Shown in pieces: positions 1 through 9,500 of a DNA stretch of 64,000 bases (position 1 is the first letter of the stretch; the number at the start of each line of letters is the position of its first letter). The translations under genes were made by a program, and so were the position numbers. The stretch is from Lacisediminihabitans sp040549525 (GTDB lineage: Bacteria > Actinomycetota > Actinomycetes > Actinomycetales > Microbacteriaceae). Below the pieces are notes generated by a model. The model had not been told where the DNA came from and did not search any database. It saw nothing but the letters and a program-made list of their open reading frames with translations. The stretch spans positions 51,468 through 115,467 of the forward strand of contig NZ_JBEPTM010000009.1 in assembly GCF_040549525.1 (NCBI RefSeq), written 5' to 3'.

Positions 1-319
1 CATCAGGCTTTCGCCAGCGGCTGAACATGGATTTCAGACCGAAATCGAGTTCCATGAGCATGCGATTGGCGAGCCGGGGTTTAGCCGGCACGTACTGGCG
101 CACCCGTTGCACCACGACTCCGGATTCTCCATCTGTGCGCGCCGAACCGTCGAATCCCGGATAGATCTTCCACTGCGGGTAGTGCGGATATCCCACGATA
201 GCCGTCACGTGGAAGCCGCGCGCGGCGAGGCCTTCCGAGAGGCCGGCGGAATACACCGCGATCCCCGTTGGCTCTGGCGCGTAGTTCAGGCCGACTACCG
301 TGACATTCAGGGGAAGCAC
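1..319 (-). CDS. Glycosyltransferase family 4 (WcaI-like), 3' part cut off by window edge
   Basis: About 106 N-terminal residues are visible, starting at a GTG preceded by AGGAG at 7 nt. The start reads VLPLNVTVVGLNYAPEPTGI, then GLSEGLAARGFHVTAIVGYPHYP. This is the N-terminal Rossmann half of GT4 enzymes of the colanic-acid WcaI type (NYAPE.TGI..Y hallmark), which transfer sugars to lipid-linked oligosaccharides at the cytoplasmic membrane. The ribosome binding site overlaps the stop codon of the upstream nucleotidyltransferase, so the genes form one operon with the sugar transferase at 854-2413. The acceptor-binding C-terminal half lies outside the window; donor sugar cannot be told. Confidence 0.8.
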   Translation of the reverse strand, partial: MLPLNVTVVGLNYAPEPTGIAVYSAGLSEGLAARGFHVTAIVGYPHYPQWKIYPGFDGSARTDGESGVVVQRVRQYVPAKPRLANRMLMELDFGLKSMFSRWRKPD

Positions 320-329
320 GCCGGTACTC

Positions 330-851
330 CTATCCCTCGCTTCGTAGAAGGTCGGATTTTCCGCTGCCGTCGGAGCCGGCATCAGTTGAGCGGTGGTTCA
401 GTGCCCGAAGCGCGCGACGAAGCACAGTGCTTGAAGTCGCAACCGTGTAGGGGAAGTAGATGACCTCGACCCCGACTTCTGCGAAGGCCTTTTCGAGCTT
501 GATGCCCTTCTCTGACCCTTTCCAATCGTCCCCTTTGAAATAGATGTCGAAGGGTCGCGCGCGCCACGTTGCAAGCTTGTCGAGTTCGACCTCCGCGATG
601 ACCTCGTCCACGAAATCGATGTGGCGAACGATTTCAAGGCGTTCGGCGAGCGGAACGACCGGTCTAGCGCCCTTGGTTGCCTCGAGCATGTCGTCAGAGA
701 CCACTCCCGCGATGAGGTAGTCGCACTGACTCTTGGCGTGGCGCAGAATGTTGAGGTGTCCGACGTGAAAGAGGTCGAACGCGCCACCGGCGTATCCGAT
801 CCGATAGTTGTCGCTGGCACCGGGGGCCGTTGAGTTCGAGATTGATTCCAC
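330..851 (-). CDS. Cytidylyltransferase-like protein (TagD/glycerol-3-phosphate cytidylyltransferase family)
   Basis: 173 residues. The nucleotidyltransferase fold is marked by GYAGGAFDLFHVGHLNIL near residue 20 (HVGH is the HxGH nucleotide-binding motif) and by TSSTVLRRAL near the C-terminus (the ISSTxIR-type motif). Family members condense CTP or ATP with a phosphorylated alcohol such as glycerol 3-phosphate, giving an activated precursor for teichoic-acid-like or substituted cell-surface polymers. It starts 2 nt after the stop of the sugar transferase and runs into the glycosyltransferase at 1-319, so a role in surface-polymer precursor supply is likely. Substrate is inferred from family only. 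Confidence 0.85.
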   Translation of the reverse strand: MESISNSTAPGASDNYRIGYAGGAFDLFHVGHLNILRHAKSQCDYLIAGVVSDDMLEATKGARPVVPLAERLEIVRHIDFVDEVIAEVELDKLATWRARPFDIYFKGDDWKGSEKGIKLEKAFAEVGVEVIYFPYTVATSSTVLRRALRALNHRSTDAGSDGSGKSDLLRSEG

Positions 852-853
852 CG

Positions 854-2413
854 CTAGTACGCTCCTGTCGGATTCACAAGCACGCGGAAGGTTCGCCAGA
901 TTATGACGAGGTCGCCGATGAGCGACCAGTTCTCCACGTAATAAAGGTCAAGTCGGACGCTCTCGTCCCAGTCGAGGTTCGACCGTCCGTTGACCTGCCA
1001 CATGCCGGTGAGTCCGGGCTTGATGTATAGGCGGCGGTGAACACGATCCCCGTAGTTCTCGACCTCGGTCATGAGTGGCGGACGAGGTCCGACCAGGCTC
1101 ATTTCTCCGATGAGGATGTTCCAGAGCTGGGGCAGCTCGTCCAGGGAGTATTTGCGAAGAATCCTGCCAATACGCGTGATGCGGGGATCGTTCTTCATCT
1201 TGAAGAGAACTCCGGCGCCTTCGTTCTGGTCGAGAAGCCCGGCAAGGTCGTCTTCCGCGGTCTTCACCATCGAGCGGAACTTGAGCATGAAGAAAGTGCG
1301 CCCGTCCTTCCCGACTCGTTCCTGCCGGAAAAATACAGGACCCTCGCTGTCTCGCCTGATCAGCAGGGAGATCGCCACCATCAGGGGGGAGAGGATGAGC
1401 AGTGCCACTCCGGAGGCCGCGACATCGAGACCGCGCTTCAGCACATGCTTGCCCCCCTCGTAGTGAGGGAGCTCCACGTGCATCAAGGGCAGTCCTTCGA
1501 CCGGGCGAAAGTGAATGCGCGGGCCGGCCACGTTGGTCAAACGAGACGCGACCACGAGCTCGGCTCCCGTTCCCTCGAGATCCCAGCCGAGGTCCCGGAT
1601 GAAATGCTCATCACTTCCGGGATGCCCCGCCACGATGACGGCATCGACGCGAAGTTGCCCGGCGACGTGAGCAACCGATTTGAGGTCGGAGACCACCGAG
1701 ACGCGGCGGGAGTTCACGGTGACGGAGTGCCCATCCTCTAGATCGACCGCGGCACCGATCACCTGGTATACCGAGACCGCCTTCTTGTCGATTTGTCCGA
1801 TGACGTATTCGACGTCGCTCGCCTTACCGACGACTATCGCCCGGGATATGAACCGCCCTCGGCTCCGCTGGCGCACCAGCCACCGGCGCCAAAGCCACCG
1901 GTTGACGAGAAGGCCGAGGAGTCCCATGGGGAGCGCCAAGACGAAGAATCCGCGGGCGACTCTGATATCGAGAATCGCCAGACTGATTGCCAGCAGCCCA
2001 AAAGCGAGAACGCTGGCGTACACGACGTTGCGATATTCGGCCAGGCCGATGCCGACCACTCGCGAGTTTCGCGTATGCATCGCGCTCAGCGAGATCACCC
2101 AAGCGGTGACGATTACTACGGCGAGCATCCAGTAGCCGGCGGCAAATTGAGGGAGATCAGCGGCATCGCCATCCCACCAGAATCTCGTGGCGAAAGCTCC
2201 CAGTACTGCGACCAGGATCACCGCAAGGTCCGTAGATACCAACCGACTGCGATAGCGGCTGGCCCATGTAGGCGTTCCCGGTGATACCGGGGCGATCGCC
2301 GGATCGATTGCGGGAAGAGTTGTGTCGACCAGCCGCAGAGATGGTCGCTCACGGCGGGGCCGCGACGGGCGCGTCAGTGTTCGGGTGCTCGGCGAGCGAC
2401 GGATCTCTGTCAT
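854..2413 (-). CDS. Exopolysaccharide biosynthesis polyprenyl glycosylphosphotransferase (WbaP/CpsE type)
   Basis: 519 residues. After a basic, proline-rich tail come four membrane segments (about residues 55-165), a CoA-binding-like Rossmann region (about 185-310), a further membrane hairpin (about 330-355, LDVAASGVALLILSPLMVAI) and the bacterial sugar transferase domain with FRQERVGKDGRTF, KFRSMV, YSLDELPQLWNIL, GPRPP and KPGLTGMWQVNGRS. Such enzymes move a sugar 1-phosphate from a UDP-sugar to undecaprenyl phosphate, the first step of exopolysaccharide repeat-unit assembly. First gene of the minus-strand surface-polysaccharide operon. No clear Shine-Dalgarno is seen before the ATG. Confidence 0.93.
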   Translation of the reverse strand: MTEIRRSPSTRTLTRPSRPRRERPSLRLVDTTLPAIDPAIAPVSPGTPTWASRYRSRLVSTDLAVILVAVLGAFATRFWWDGDAADLPQFAAGYWMLAVVIVTAWVISLSAMHTRNSRVVGIGLAEYRNVVYASVLAFGLLAISLAILDIRVARGFFVLALPMGLLGLLVNRWLWRRWLVRQRSRGRFISRAIVVGKASDVEYVIGQIDKKAVSVYQVIGAAVDLEDGHSVTVNSRRVSVVSDLKSVAHVAGQLRVDAVIVAGHPGSDEHFIRDLGWDLEGTGAELVVASRLTNVAGPRIHFRPVEGLPLMHVELPHYEGGKHVLKRGLDVAASGVALLILSPLMVAISLLIRRDSEGPVFFRQERVGKDGRTFFMLKFRSMVKTAEDDLAGLLDQNEGAGVLFKMKNDPRITRIGRILRKYSLDELPQLWNILIGEMSLVGPRPPLMTEVENYGDRVHRRLYIKPGLTGMWQVNGRSNLDWDESVRLDLYYVENWSLIGDLVIIWRTFRVLVNPTGAY

Positions 2414-2832
2414 GAGATCGCGACCGCGGAGCGCTGCCGGGTGGCTGGCGCTGTGCTGCGTTGCACGCCCGTTGGGGGACGGGAGAAATGCACATCGGGT
2501 GGATGCATTGTTTTCGCCTGCGTTTCGGTTTAACAGGTGTTAGACGCAGTGCCACACGTGCTACGGGAAACGGCGACGAAGCGCCTGGGTAAGCGCCTCA
2601 CAACATGACTCACGCAGTCGGGGATACGCACTGAATCGTTCGGGACTTTTGCTGCTGATGATGCTGTGCCATCACACGGATGGCACGAGGTCTGGGTGGG
2701 TGCCCAAAACCTTTATGTGATCCTATAACACCCCGAGATGAATTTTTGCCCCTCTTTTGGGGGCCACAGGGTAAATAGCGTTCAGAGAGCCCGACGCATC
2801 TGATGCGATCGGCCCCCGATAGACTTTGGCGC
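2414..2832. promoter_or_regulatory. Divergent intergenic region with two inverted repeats
   Basis: About 420 bp without a gene separate the minus-strand polysaccharide operon from the plus-strand phosphatidyltransferase. It is less GC-rich than its surroundings. Two symmetric sites are visible: AATGCA/TGCATT at 2487-2509 (11-nt centre) and a perfect GTGCCATC-ACACG-GATGGCAC hairpin or operator at 2666-2686. A TATAAC box lies near 2724. No RNA gene or short ORF with a convincing ribosome binding site was found. I infer that it carries the promoter and operator sites of the polysaccharide genes. Confidence 0.45.
2820..2825 (+). promoter_or_regulatory. -10 box of a leaderless promoter
   Basis: TAGACT followed by 7 nt and then the GTG at 2833. 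This spacing puts transcription start on the start codon, so it supports GTG 2833 over the ATG at 2803, which lies upstream of the box. No good -35 hexamer is visible. Confidence 0.5.
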
Positions 2833-3450
2833 GTGGAACCCGAGCAGAGCTACCAGGTGAGTTCCCGAATCCTCACGATTCCCAACATCCTGAGCTTCAT
2901 CCGGCTGCTGATGGTCCCGGTGTTCCTGGTGCTCATCGTGCGCGGTGAAGACGGCTTCGCTCTTCTCGTGCTGGTCATTTCGAGCGTCACCGACTTTCTC
3001 GACGGTGTCATCGCCCGAAAGCTCAACCAGGTCACCCGTCTCGGGCAGTTGCTCGATCCCGCCGCCGACCGACTGTTCATCTTCACCGCGTTGATCGGTC
3101 TTGCCGTTCGCGGAGTCATCCCCTGGTGGCTCGTGATCGTGATCGTGGGTCGGGACGTGATGCTCGCCATTCTCGGGATCACCCTGGCGAATTTCGGCTA
3201 CGGCCCGCTGCCGGTGCACCATCTCGGAAAGGTGGCGACGTTCTGCCTGTTCTACGCGCTGCCGATCCTGATGATCGGACAGGCATTCCCTGCGCTGGCG
3301 TGGATCACGGTGCCGTTCGGGTGGGCCTTCGCCCTCTGGGGAGCCTTCCTGTATTGGTGGGCCGGAGTCATTTATCTGCGCGAAACCGTGCGCGTCACAA
3401 GAATCCCGCGACCCGGCGGCGTCATCGAATCGGATACGCTGGGTCGCTAG
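2833..3450 (+). CDS. CDP-alcohol phosphatidyltransferase family membrane protein
   Basis: 205 residues from the preferred GTG. It has the CDP-alcohol phosphotransferase signature DG..AR..........G...D...D (DFLDGVIARKLNQ...LGQLLDPAADR, about residues 55-80) and five to six hydrophobic segments. The family exchanges CMP on CDP-diacylglycerol for an alcohol such as glycerol 3-phosphate (PgsA) or for cardiolipin synthesis. The aspartates of the metal site are all present. The substrate cannot be decided; PgsA- or cardiolipin-synthase-like are the main options. It lies 85 bp before the FHA gene on the same strand. Confidence 0.85.
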   Translation: MEPEQSYQVSSRILTIPNILSFIRLLMVPVFLVLIVRGEDGFALLVLVISSVTDFLDGVIARKLNQVTRLGQLLDPAADRLFIFTALIGLAVRGVIPWWLVIVIVGRDVMLAILGITLANFGYGPLPVHHLGKVATFCLFYALPILMIGQAFPALAWITVPFGWAFALWGAFLYWWAGVIYLRETVRVTRIPRPGGVIESDTLGR

Positions 3451-3535
3451 CAAGGGTCGTCACCCGAGAGTCGGTCCGGCGATGACAGCAACGATGCGCC
3501 GCTCGTGAGAGCTCGGCGAATATGGGAGGTGCGAC

Positions 3536-4012
3536 ATGGTCGATCCGGGCAACCAGGATGACGCAACAGGAGACCAGCCTCGCGACACCGATACCACGCT
3601 TCGCCTCACCACCGATTTCGAGGCCCAACTGGCCGCGCTCGAGGGTGAAGTATCGGCGGAGGAGAAGGCGGCGATCGCCGCACTGCCCTCCGGATCGGCA
3701 CTGCTGGTGGTGCGCCGCGGACCGAACACCGGCGCCAGGTTCCTTCTCGACGCCGACGTGACCACGGCAGGCCGGCATCCGAATGCCGACATCCTCCTCG
3801 ACGATGTGACCGTCTCGCGCCGACACGCTCAATTTCTCCGCCACGGCACGGTCTTCGAGATCAAGGACCTCGGGTCGCTCAACGGCACCTACTTCGACGG
3901 CGTGCGCATCGATACGGCTCTTCTTCGCGACGGGGCGGAGGTGCAGGTGGGCAAGTTCCGCCTCACCTTCTACGCCTCCCGATTGGATCTCGCGCACCAG
4001 GCGAGCAAGTAG
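3536..4012 (+). CDS. garA: FHA-domain regulator, GarA/OdhI homologue
   Basis: 158 residues, with GGGAGGTG before the ATG. The short N-terminal tail holds DTDTTLRL (adjacent Thr 20 and 21), matching the position of the paired-threonine phosphosite of GarA/OdhI. It is followed by PSGSALLVVRRGPNTGARFLLD and a full FHA domain (about residues 72-135) with GRHP, SRRHA and GSLNGTY. In mycobacteria and corynebacteria this protein, when unphosphorylated, binds and inhibits 2-oxoglutarate dehydrogenase and adjusts glutamate metabolism; phosphorylation by PknB/PknG-type kinases makes it bind itself. The same role is inferred here. Stop overlaps the next gene's start (TAGTG). Confidence 0.92.
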   Translation: MVDPGNQDDATGDQPRDTDTTLRLTTDFEAQLAALEGEVSAEEKAAIAALPSGSALLVVRRGPNTGARFLLDADVTTAGRHPNADILLDDVTVSRRHAQFLRHGTVFEIKDLGSLNGTYFDGVRIDTALLRDGAEVQVGKFRLTFYASRLDLAHQASK

Positions 4013-4713
4013 TGCCCCGCGCGTCCGCCCAGGCCCGCGTGCCTGGCGCCGCTCCGCTGCTCAGCATCGGCCAGGTGCTTGCGCGGTTGACCGCCGAGTT
4101 TCCGGATCTGACGCCGTCGAAACTCCGCTTTCTCGAGGAACGCCACCTGATCTCGCCGGCCCGTACCGAATCCGGTTACCGCAAGTTCTCCCCGAGCGAC
4201 CTCGACCGCTTGCGCTTCGTGCTCACGATGCAGCGCGACCATTACCTTCCGCTCAAGGTCATCCGCGGCTATCTGGACGAGCTGGATGCCGGACGCCCGC
4301 CCGCGCTACCGGGAGGCTCCACGTTCGCCTCTCCCTCCATCCTCTCGGCCGAGCGACGGATGTCGAGAGACGAGCTCATCCGTGAGGCCGGTGCCACGCC
4401 GCAGCTGCTGAACGACGCCGTGTCGTCCTCCCTCGTCGCTCCGGCGGATCACTATGGCGAGGAGGCCCTCGCCGTGCTGACCTCGCTGGTGGAGTTGCAG
4501 CGCTCCGGAATCGAGCCGCGGCATCTCCGCGGCTTCCGCGCCGCCGCCGAGCGCGAGCTCGGGCTGATCGAGAGTGCCCTCATCCCCGTCGCGCGCCGAA
4601 AAGACGCGTCGAGCAGGGCCAAGGCAGGCGAACTCGCGCGCGAGATCGCCGGCCAGCTCGAGATCGTGCGATCGAGCCTGATTCGCTCGGCACTGTCGCG
4701 CCTCGACCCCTAA
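4012..4713 (+). CDS. ftsR: MerR-family transcriptional regulator, FtsR/Rv1828 type
   Basis: 233 residues. GTG start overlaps the TAG of the FHA gene, so translation is probably coupled. The N-terminal winged helix reads LSIGQVLARLTAEFPDLTPSKLRFLEERHLISPARTESGYRKFS, then a dimerisation helix and a C-terminal effector-like region. The garA-MerR order matches Rv1827-Rv1828 of Mycobacterium and odhI-ftsR of Corynebacterium, where FtsR activates ftsZ expression. That function is known from the family and inferred here; ftsZ lies in this same window at 38442. No cysteine-rich effector site is seen. Confidence 0.88.
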   Translation: MPRASAQARVPGAAPLLSIGQVLARLTAEFPDLTPSKLRFLEERHLISPARTESGYRKFSPSDLDRLRFVLTMQRDHYLPLKVIRGYLDELDAGRPPALPGGSTFASPSILSAERRMSRDELIREAGATPQLLNDAVSSSLVAPADHYGEEALAVLTSLVELQRSGIEPRHLRGFRAAAERELGLIESALIPVARRKDASSRAKAGELAREIAGQLEIVRSSLIRSALSRLDP

Positions 4714-4885
4714 GCTGAAAGTTCCCGATCTTCGACGTCGAGAGCGCAATCTCGCCGACACGCCGACACCTCGGATCGACAATGCGGCCCAACCGGGCGG
4801 TCCTCTCGGTAACGTGGGTCGGGACAGAAGTATCAACCACTCCTTGAGAGTTGAGGGTGGTCGACAACAGGTGGAAGGCAGTCAG

Positions 4886-5434
4886 ATGAGTGAGCTCAGT
4901 ACCCGTAACGAGGATTCTCGTTACGACCTCGGACTGCTCTTCACCGACGGCCTTCCCGACCTCGACGACACCGCCGGTTACCGCGGAGCGGTCGCCGCTC
5001 GCGCCGCTGGCATCAGCTACCGCCAGCTGGACTACTGGGCACGCACGGAACTCGTCGAGCCGACGGTGCGAGGCGCCGCCGGATCCGGCTCGCAGCGTCT
5101 CTACGGCTTTCGCGACATCCTCGTGCTCAAGCTGGTCAAGCGCCTTCTCGACACCGGGATCTCGCTGCAGCAGATTCGAACCGCGGTCAACCAGTTGCGT
5201 GAGGCCGGCGTCAGCGACCTCGCCCAGACCACGCTCATGAGCGATGGAGCGAGCGTCTACCTCTGCACCTCCAACGACGAGGTCATCGACCTGGTCAGCC
5301 GCGGCCAGGGCGTTTTCGGCATCGCGGTCGGCAAGGTTCTGCGCGAGGTGGAGAACAGCCTCGTGGAGCTCGACTCCGAGCGTCCGGACGTCGCGGACGA
5401 GCTCGCCGCGCGCCGCGCAACCCGCGCCTCCTAG
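4886..5434 (+). CDS. MerR-family transcriptional regulator, Rv1830 type
   Basis: 182 residues from the ATG at 4886, preceded by GGAAGG; an in-frame ATG at 4814 would add 24 residues with no conserved content. The HTH reads GYRGAVAARAAGISYRQLDYWARTELVEPTVR and GSGSQRLYGFRDILVLKLVKRLLDTGISLQQI. Matches the second MerR of the Rv1827-Rv1830 block. In mycobacteria a DUF151 nuclease gene (Rv1829) sits between the two MerR genes; here there is only a 172-bp gap. That gap holds an imperfect dyad around CCACTCCTTGAGAGTTGAGG (near 4839-4861), a possible MerR operator. Target genes unknown. Confidence 0.85.
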   Translation: MSELSTRNEDSRYDLGLLFTDGLPDLDDTAGYRGAVAARAAGISYRQLDYWARTELVEPTVRGAAGSGSQRLYGFRDILVLKLVKRLLDTGISLQQIRTAVNQLREAGVSDLAQTTLMSDGASVYLCTSNDEVIDLVSRGQGVFGIAVGKVLREVENSLVELDSERPDVADELAARRATRAS

Positions 5435-5508
5435 GCCGGCTCCGAGCGCTCCCGGCGGCGCCATCCCCTGCCGCTGCCGTCGCACCTGCCCTACCGTTGC
5501 CCCTGCCG

Positions 5509-5585
5509 AAAACGCAGGACATTCACCACGAACGGGGTCGTTTCGCGGCAAAAGGGGTCTTCTGGTGGCGGATGTCCTGCGTTTT
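5509..5585. repeat. Long imperfect hairpin between convergent genes (repeat-element-like)
   Basis: A perfect 14-nt inverted repeat, AAAACGCAGGACAT at 5509-5522 and ATGTCCTGCGTTTT at 5572-5585, encloses 49 nt. A second inner pair, CACCA (5524-5528) and TGGTG (5563-5567), would extend the stem. It sits in the 204-bp gap between two convergent genes. It could be a bidirectional terminator, but the arms are long and outside AT-rich tracts, which also suits a dispersed palindromic element. No second copy was seen in this window. Confidence 0.6.
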
Positions 5586-5638
5586 GGGATTGCGGAGGGG
5601 CTCCCGGTGCCGGTGACCTGGGAAGGCGCTCGCACGAA

Positions 5639-6445
5639 CTACGCAGTGACCGCGTATTCGCCGATCTTCGCGGTGCGCAGTACCCGGTCGAGCAGCAGGT
5701 CGAAGTTGTGTGCCATCTCCTGGGCACTCTCGCCCGGCCAGACGTGCAACGGCTTCGCCGCGCCCTGCGCCTGCTGAAGCGAGGTGCGCTCGGGCAGCTG
5801 GGGACTGAGCACCAGGGGGCCGAACATGTCTCGCAGTTCCTTGATGCGGAACTGGTGCTCCAGGGACTGCACACGAGCGCGGTTCACGATGATGCCGAGC
5901 GGCTGGAGCCGGGGGGAGAGTCCGCGACGGATCTCCTCGATGGCGCGCAGCGCCCGGTCGGCCGCGGCGACGGAGAAGAGGCCCGGCTCCGTGACGACGG
6001 TCACACGATCGGAGGCGGCCCAGGCCGTGCGGGTGAGAGCGTTGAGAGAGGGCGCGCAGTCGATGAGCACGAGGTCGTAGTCCGCTTCGACCGTGGAGAG
6101 CGCCTCTTCGAGCTTCCAGATGTCTTTGATGCTCGGGTGCGGGCCGTCGAAATTGATGGCCGCGGGGCTGCCGATCATCACGTCGATCTTGCCGGGGCGG
6201 CCCTTCGTCCAGCCGCTCGGAGCGATCGCGGCGCGCACGATCTTCTCCTTCGGCGACCCGAGCACATCGGCGACGTTGAGGTGACCGGCGACGTTGATGT
6301 CCATTCCGGTCGAGACATCGGACTGGGGATCGAGGTCGACGACGAGGGTTCGCAACCCTTTCGAGAAGGCCGCAGAAGCCAGCCCGAGCGTCACTGTTGT
6401 CTTTCCGACTCCACCCTTGAGAGAGCTGACGCTGAGTACATGCAC
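5639..6445 (-). CDS. ParA-family ATPase
   Basis: 268 residues from the GTG at 6445; an upstream GTG at 6466 lies only 1 nt after a TAGACT box (6468-6473), so transcription probably starts downstream of it. Deviant Walker A LKGGVGKTTVTLGLA, VVDLDPQSDVSTGM (Walker A'), DLVLIDCAPSL (Walker B) and IIVNRAR are all present. ParA-type ATPases dimerise on DNA with ATP and position chromosomes or protein cargo. No parB or parS is next to it, so it is probably an orphan ParA-like protein rather than the chromosomal ParA. Divergent from pyruvate carboxylase. Confidence 0.88.
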   Translation of the reverse strand: MHVLSVSSLKGGVGKTTVTLGLASAAFSKGLRTLVVDLDPQSDVSTGMDINVAGHLNVADVLGSPKEKIVRAAIAPSGWTKGRPGKIDVMIGSPAAINFDGPHPSIKDIWKLEEALSTVEADYDLVLIDCAPSLNALTRTAWAASDRVTVVTEPGLFSVAAADRALRAIEEIRRGLSPRLQPLGIIVNRARVQSLEHQFRIKELRDMFGPLVLSPQLPERTSLQQAQGAAKPLHVWPGESAQEMAHNFDLLLDRVLRTAKIGEYAVTA

Positions 6446-6567
6446 GAGGGACCACGATACCTTCACTAGTCTAAAAGAACCTAAATCTAGGGCGCGCGCA
6501 CAGTGCCTTGGCGGGGAATCGGCTGCACAGCTCGGCCCTAAACTGGCCGGAGATTCGAAAGGACCAG

Positions 6568-9500
6568 ATGTTCACCAAGATCCTCGTGGCCAATCGTGGC
6601 GAAATAGCCATCCGTGCCTTTCGCGCCGCCTATGAGCTCGGCGCTCAGACCGTCGCTGTCTTCCCGTACGAAGACCGCAATTCGATGCATCGCCTCAAGG
6701 CGGACGAGGCCTACCAGATCGGCGAGCCGGGCCATCCGGTGCGCGCCTACCTGGATGTGTCGGAGATCATCCGCGTCGCGCTCGAGTGCGGCGCCGACGC
6801 CATCTACCCGGGCTACGGATTCCTCTCTGAGAACCCCGAACTCGCCGAAGCGGCCGCTTCCGCCGGGATCACCTTCATCGGGCCGGGCCAGAGCGTGCTC
6901 GAAATGGCCGGAAACAAGGTGACGGCCAAGGAACACGCCATCGCCGCGGGAGTGCCAGTGCTCGCTTCCACCCCGGCGTCCAAGGACGTCGACGAATTGC
7001 TGGCCGGCGCCGACGCGATCGGTTTCCCCATCTTCGCCAAGGCTGTAGCCGGCGGCGGCGGACGAGGGATGCGTCGGGTAGAGAGGAAGGAAGACCTGCG
7101 AGCCGCCCTCCTCGAGGCCATGCGGGAGGCCGACAGCGCCTTCGGTGACCCCACCATGTTCCTCGAGCAGGCAGTCGTACGACCTCGTCACATCGAGGTA
7201 CAGATCCTGGCGGACGCCGCGGGCGAGACCGTGCACCTCTTCGAGCGCGACTGCTCCGTGCAGCGACGCCACCAGAAGGTGATCGAGATCGCGCCGGCAC
7301 CGAACCTGGACGAAGAGACCCGGCAGGCGATGTACCGCGATGCGATCGCCTTCGCGAAGTCCATCGGCTACGTCAACGCGGGCACCGTCGAGTTCCTCCT
7401 CGACACCGCGGGGGAGCGCAAGGGCCAGCACGTATTCATCGAGATGAACCCGCGCATCCAGGTGGAGCACACCGTGACGGAAGAGGTCACCGACGTCGAC
7501 CTCGTGCAGTCCCAGATGCGCATCGCCTACGGCCAGACCCTCGCAGAGCTCGGCCTGCAGCAGAAGGACCTCCGCCTGCGCGGCGCCGCGCTGCAGTGCC
7601 GCATCACGACAGAGGATCCCGCCGCGGGATTCCGCCCCGACACCGGCAAGATCACCACCTACCGGTCACCGGGTGGTGGCGGCATCCGTCTCGATGGCGG
7701 AACCATCGATCCCGGCACCCAGATCAGCCCGCACTTCGACTCCATGCTCGTGAAGATGACCTGCCGGGGCCGTGACTTCCCGGCGGCGGTCGCGCGGGCG
7801 AAGCGCGGACTCGCCGAGTTCCGCATCCGTGGCGTGTCCACCAACATCCCCTTCCTCCAAGCCGTGCTGGACGACCCGTCTTTCCAGGCCGGCGATCTCA
7901 GCACCTCCTTCATCGAGGAGCGCCCGGAGCTCTTCGACACCTATCAGTCGAAGGACCGCGGCACCAAGATCCTCAACTGGCTCGCGGATGTCACGGTCAA
8001 CCGCCCGAATGGCGATGGAGTCGGCATCATCAATCCGGCTCTTAAACTGCCGGAGTTCGACATCAGCGAGCCGGCGCCCGCCGGGTCACGGCAGCGTCTG
8101 CTCGAGCTCGGACCTGTCGGTTTCGCTTCGGCCCTGCGAGCCCAGACGGCTCTCGCGGTGACCGAGACCACCTTCCGCGACGCGCACCAGTCCCTGCTCG
8201 CCACCCGGGTTCGCACCAAGGATCTCGTGGCCGTCGCACCCTATGTGGCTCGCATGACCCCCCAACTGCTGTCGGTGGAGGCCTGGGGCGGGGCGACCTA
8301 CGACGTTGCTCTGCGCTTCCTGGGCGAGAACCCCTGGGATCGTCTCGCCGCGCTGCGCGAGGCACTGCCGAACGTCGCCATCCAGATGCTTCTGCGAGGT
8401 CGCAACACCGTCGGCTATACGCCGTACCCGACCGAGGTGACGGATGCCTTCGTGCGCGAAGCCGCCGCGACCGGTGTCGACATCTTCCGCATCTTCGACG
8501 CGCTCAACGACGTGTCCCAGATGCGTCCGGCCATCGACTCCGTGCTTGAGACGGGATCTGCCGTCGCCGAAGTCGCCCTCTGCTACACGGGCGACCTGCT
8601 CGATCCGGCGGAAGACCTCTACACGCTCGACTACTACCTGAAGCTCGCCGAGCAGATCGTGGACGCCGGGGCGCACATCATCGCCATCAAGGACATGGCC
8701 GGCCTGCTTCGGGCGAGCGCCGCGGAGAAGCTCGTCACGGCCCTGCGCGCGCGGTTCGACCTTCCGGTGCACGTGCACACCCACGACACCGCGGGCGGCC
8801 AGCTCGCCACGCTGCTCGCCGCCAGTCGCGCCGGAGCGGACGCGGTGGATGTTGCGAGTGCGCCGATGGCCGGCACGACCAGCCAGCCCTCCGCATCCGC
8901 CCTCGTCGCCGCCCTCGCCCACACCGAGCGGGACACCGGGATCTCGCTGCAGGCCGTCTCCGACCTCGAGCCCTACTGGGAGGCCGTGCGCCACGCGTAC
9001 AAGCCCTTCGAATCCGGACTGCCGGGACCGACCGGCCGCGTCTACCACCACGAGATCCCGGGCGGGCAGCTGTCGAATCTGCGCCAGCAGGCGATCGCTC
9101 TCGGCCTCGCCGACCATTTCGAGAAGATCGAAGACCTCTACGCGGCGGCCAACAAGATGCTTGGCCGCCCGCCGAAGGTGACCCCCTCGTCGAAGGTCGT
9201 CGGCGATCTCGCTCTCGCCCTTGCCGCGGCGAACGCCGATCCGGCCGACTTCGAGCAGAACCCCGACCGCTACGACATCCCGGACTCGGTGGTCGGGTTC
9301 ATGGCGGGCGAACTGGGGGACCTGCCGGGCGGATGGCCGGAGCCGTTCCGCTCCAAGGTGCTCGCGGGACGCACGGTGAAGATCGGCATGGAAGACATCA
9401 CGGATGCCGACCGCGCTGGCCTGGCCGGCGACGCGGAGTCGCGCCGGTCCACCCTCAATCGCCTGCTGTTCGCCGGCCCGACCAAGACCTTCGAAGCGGT

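Noticed and set aside
2734..2760. Terminator at GCCCC/GGGGC near 2745
   Set aside because: The T run is before the hairpin on the plus strand and becomes A on the minus strand after it, so neither direction has a U tract.
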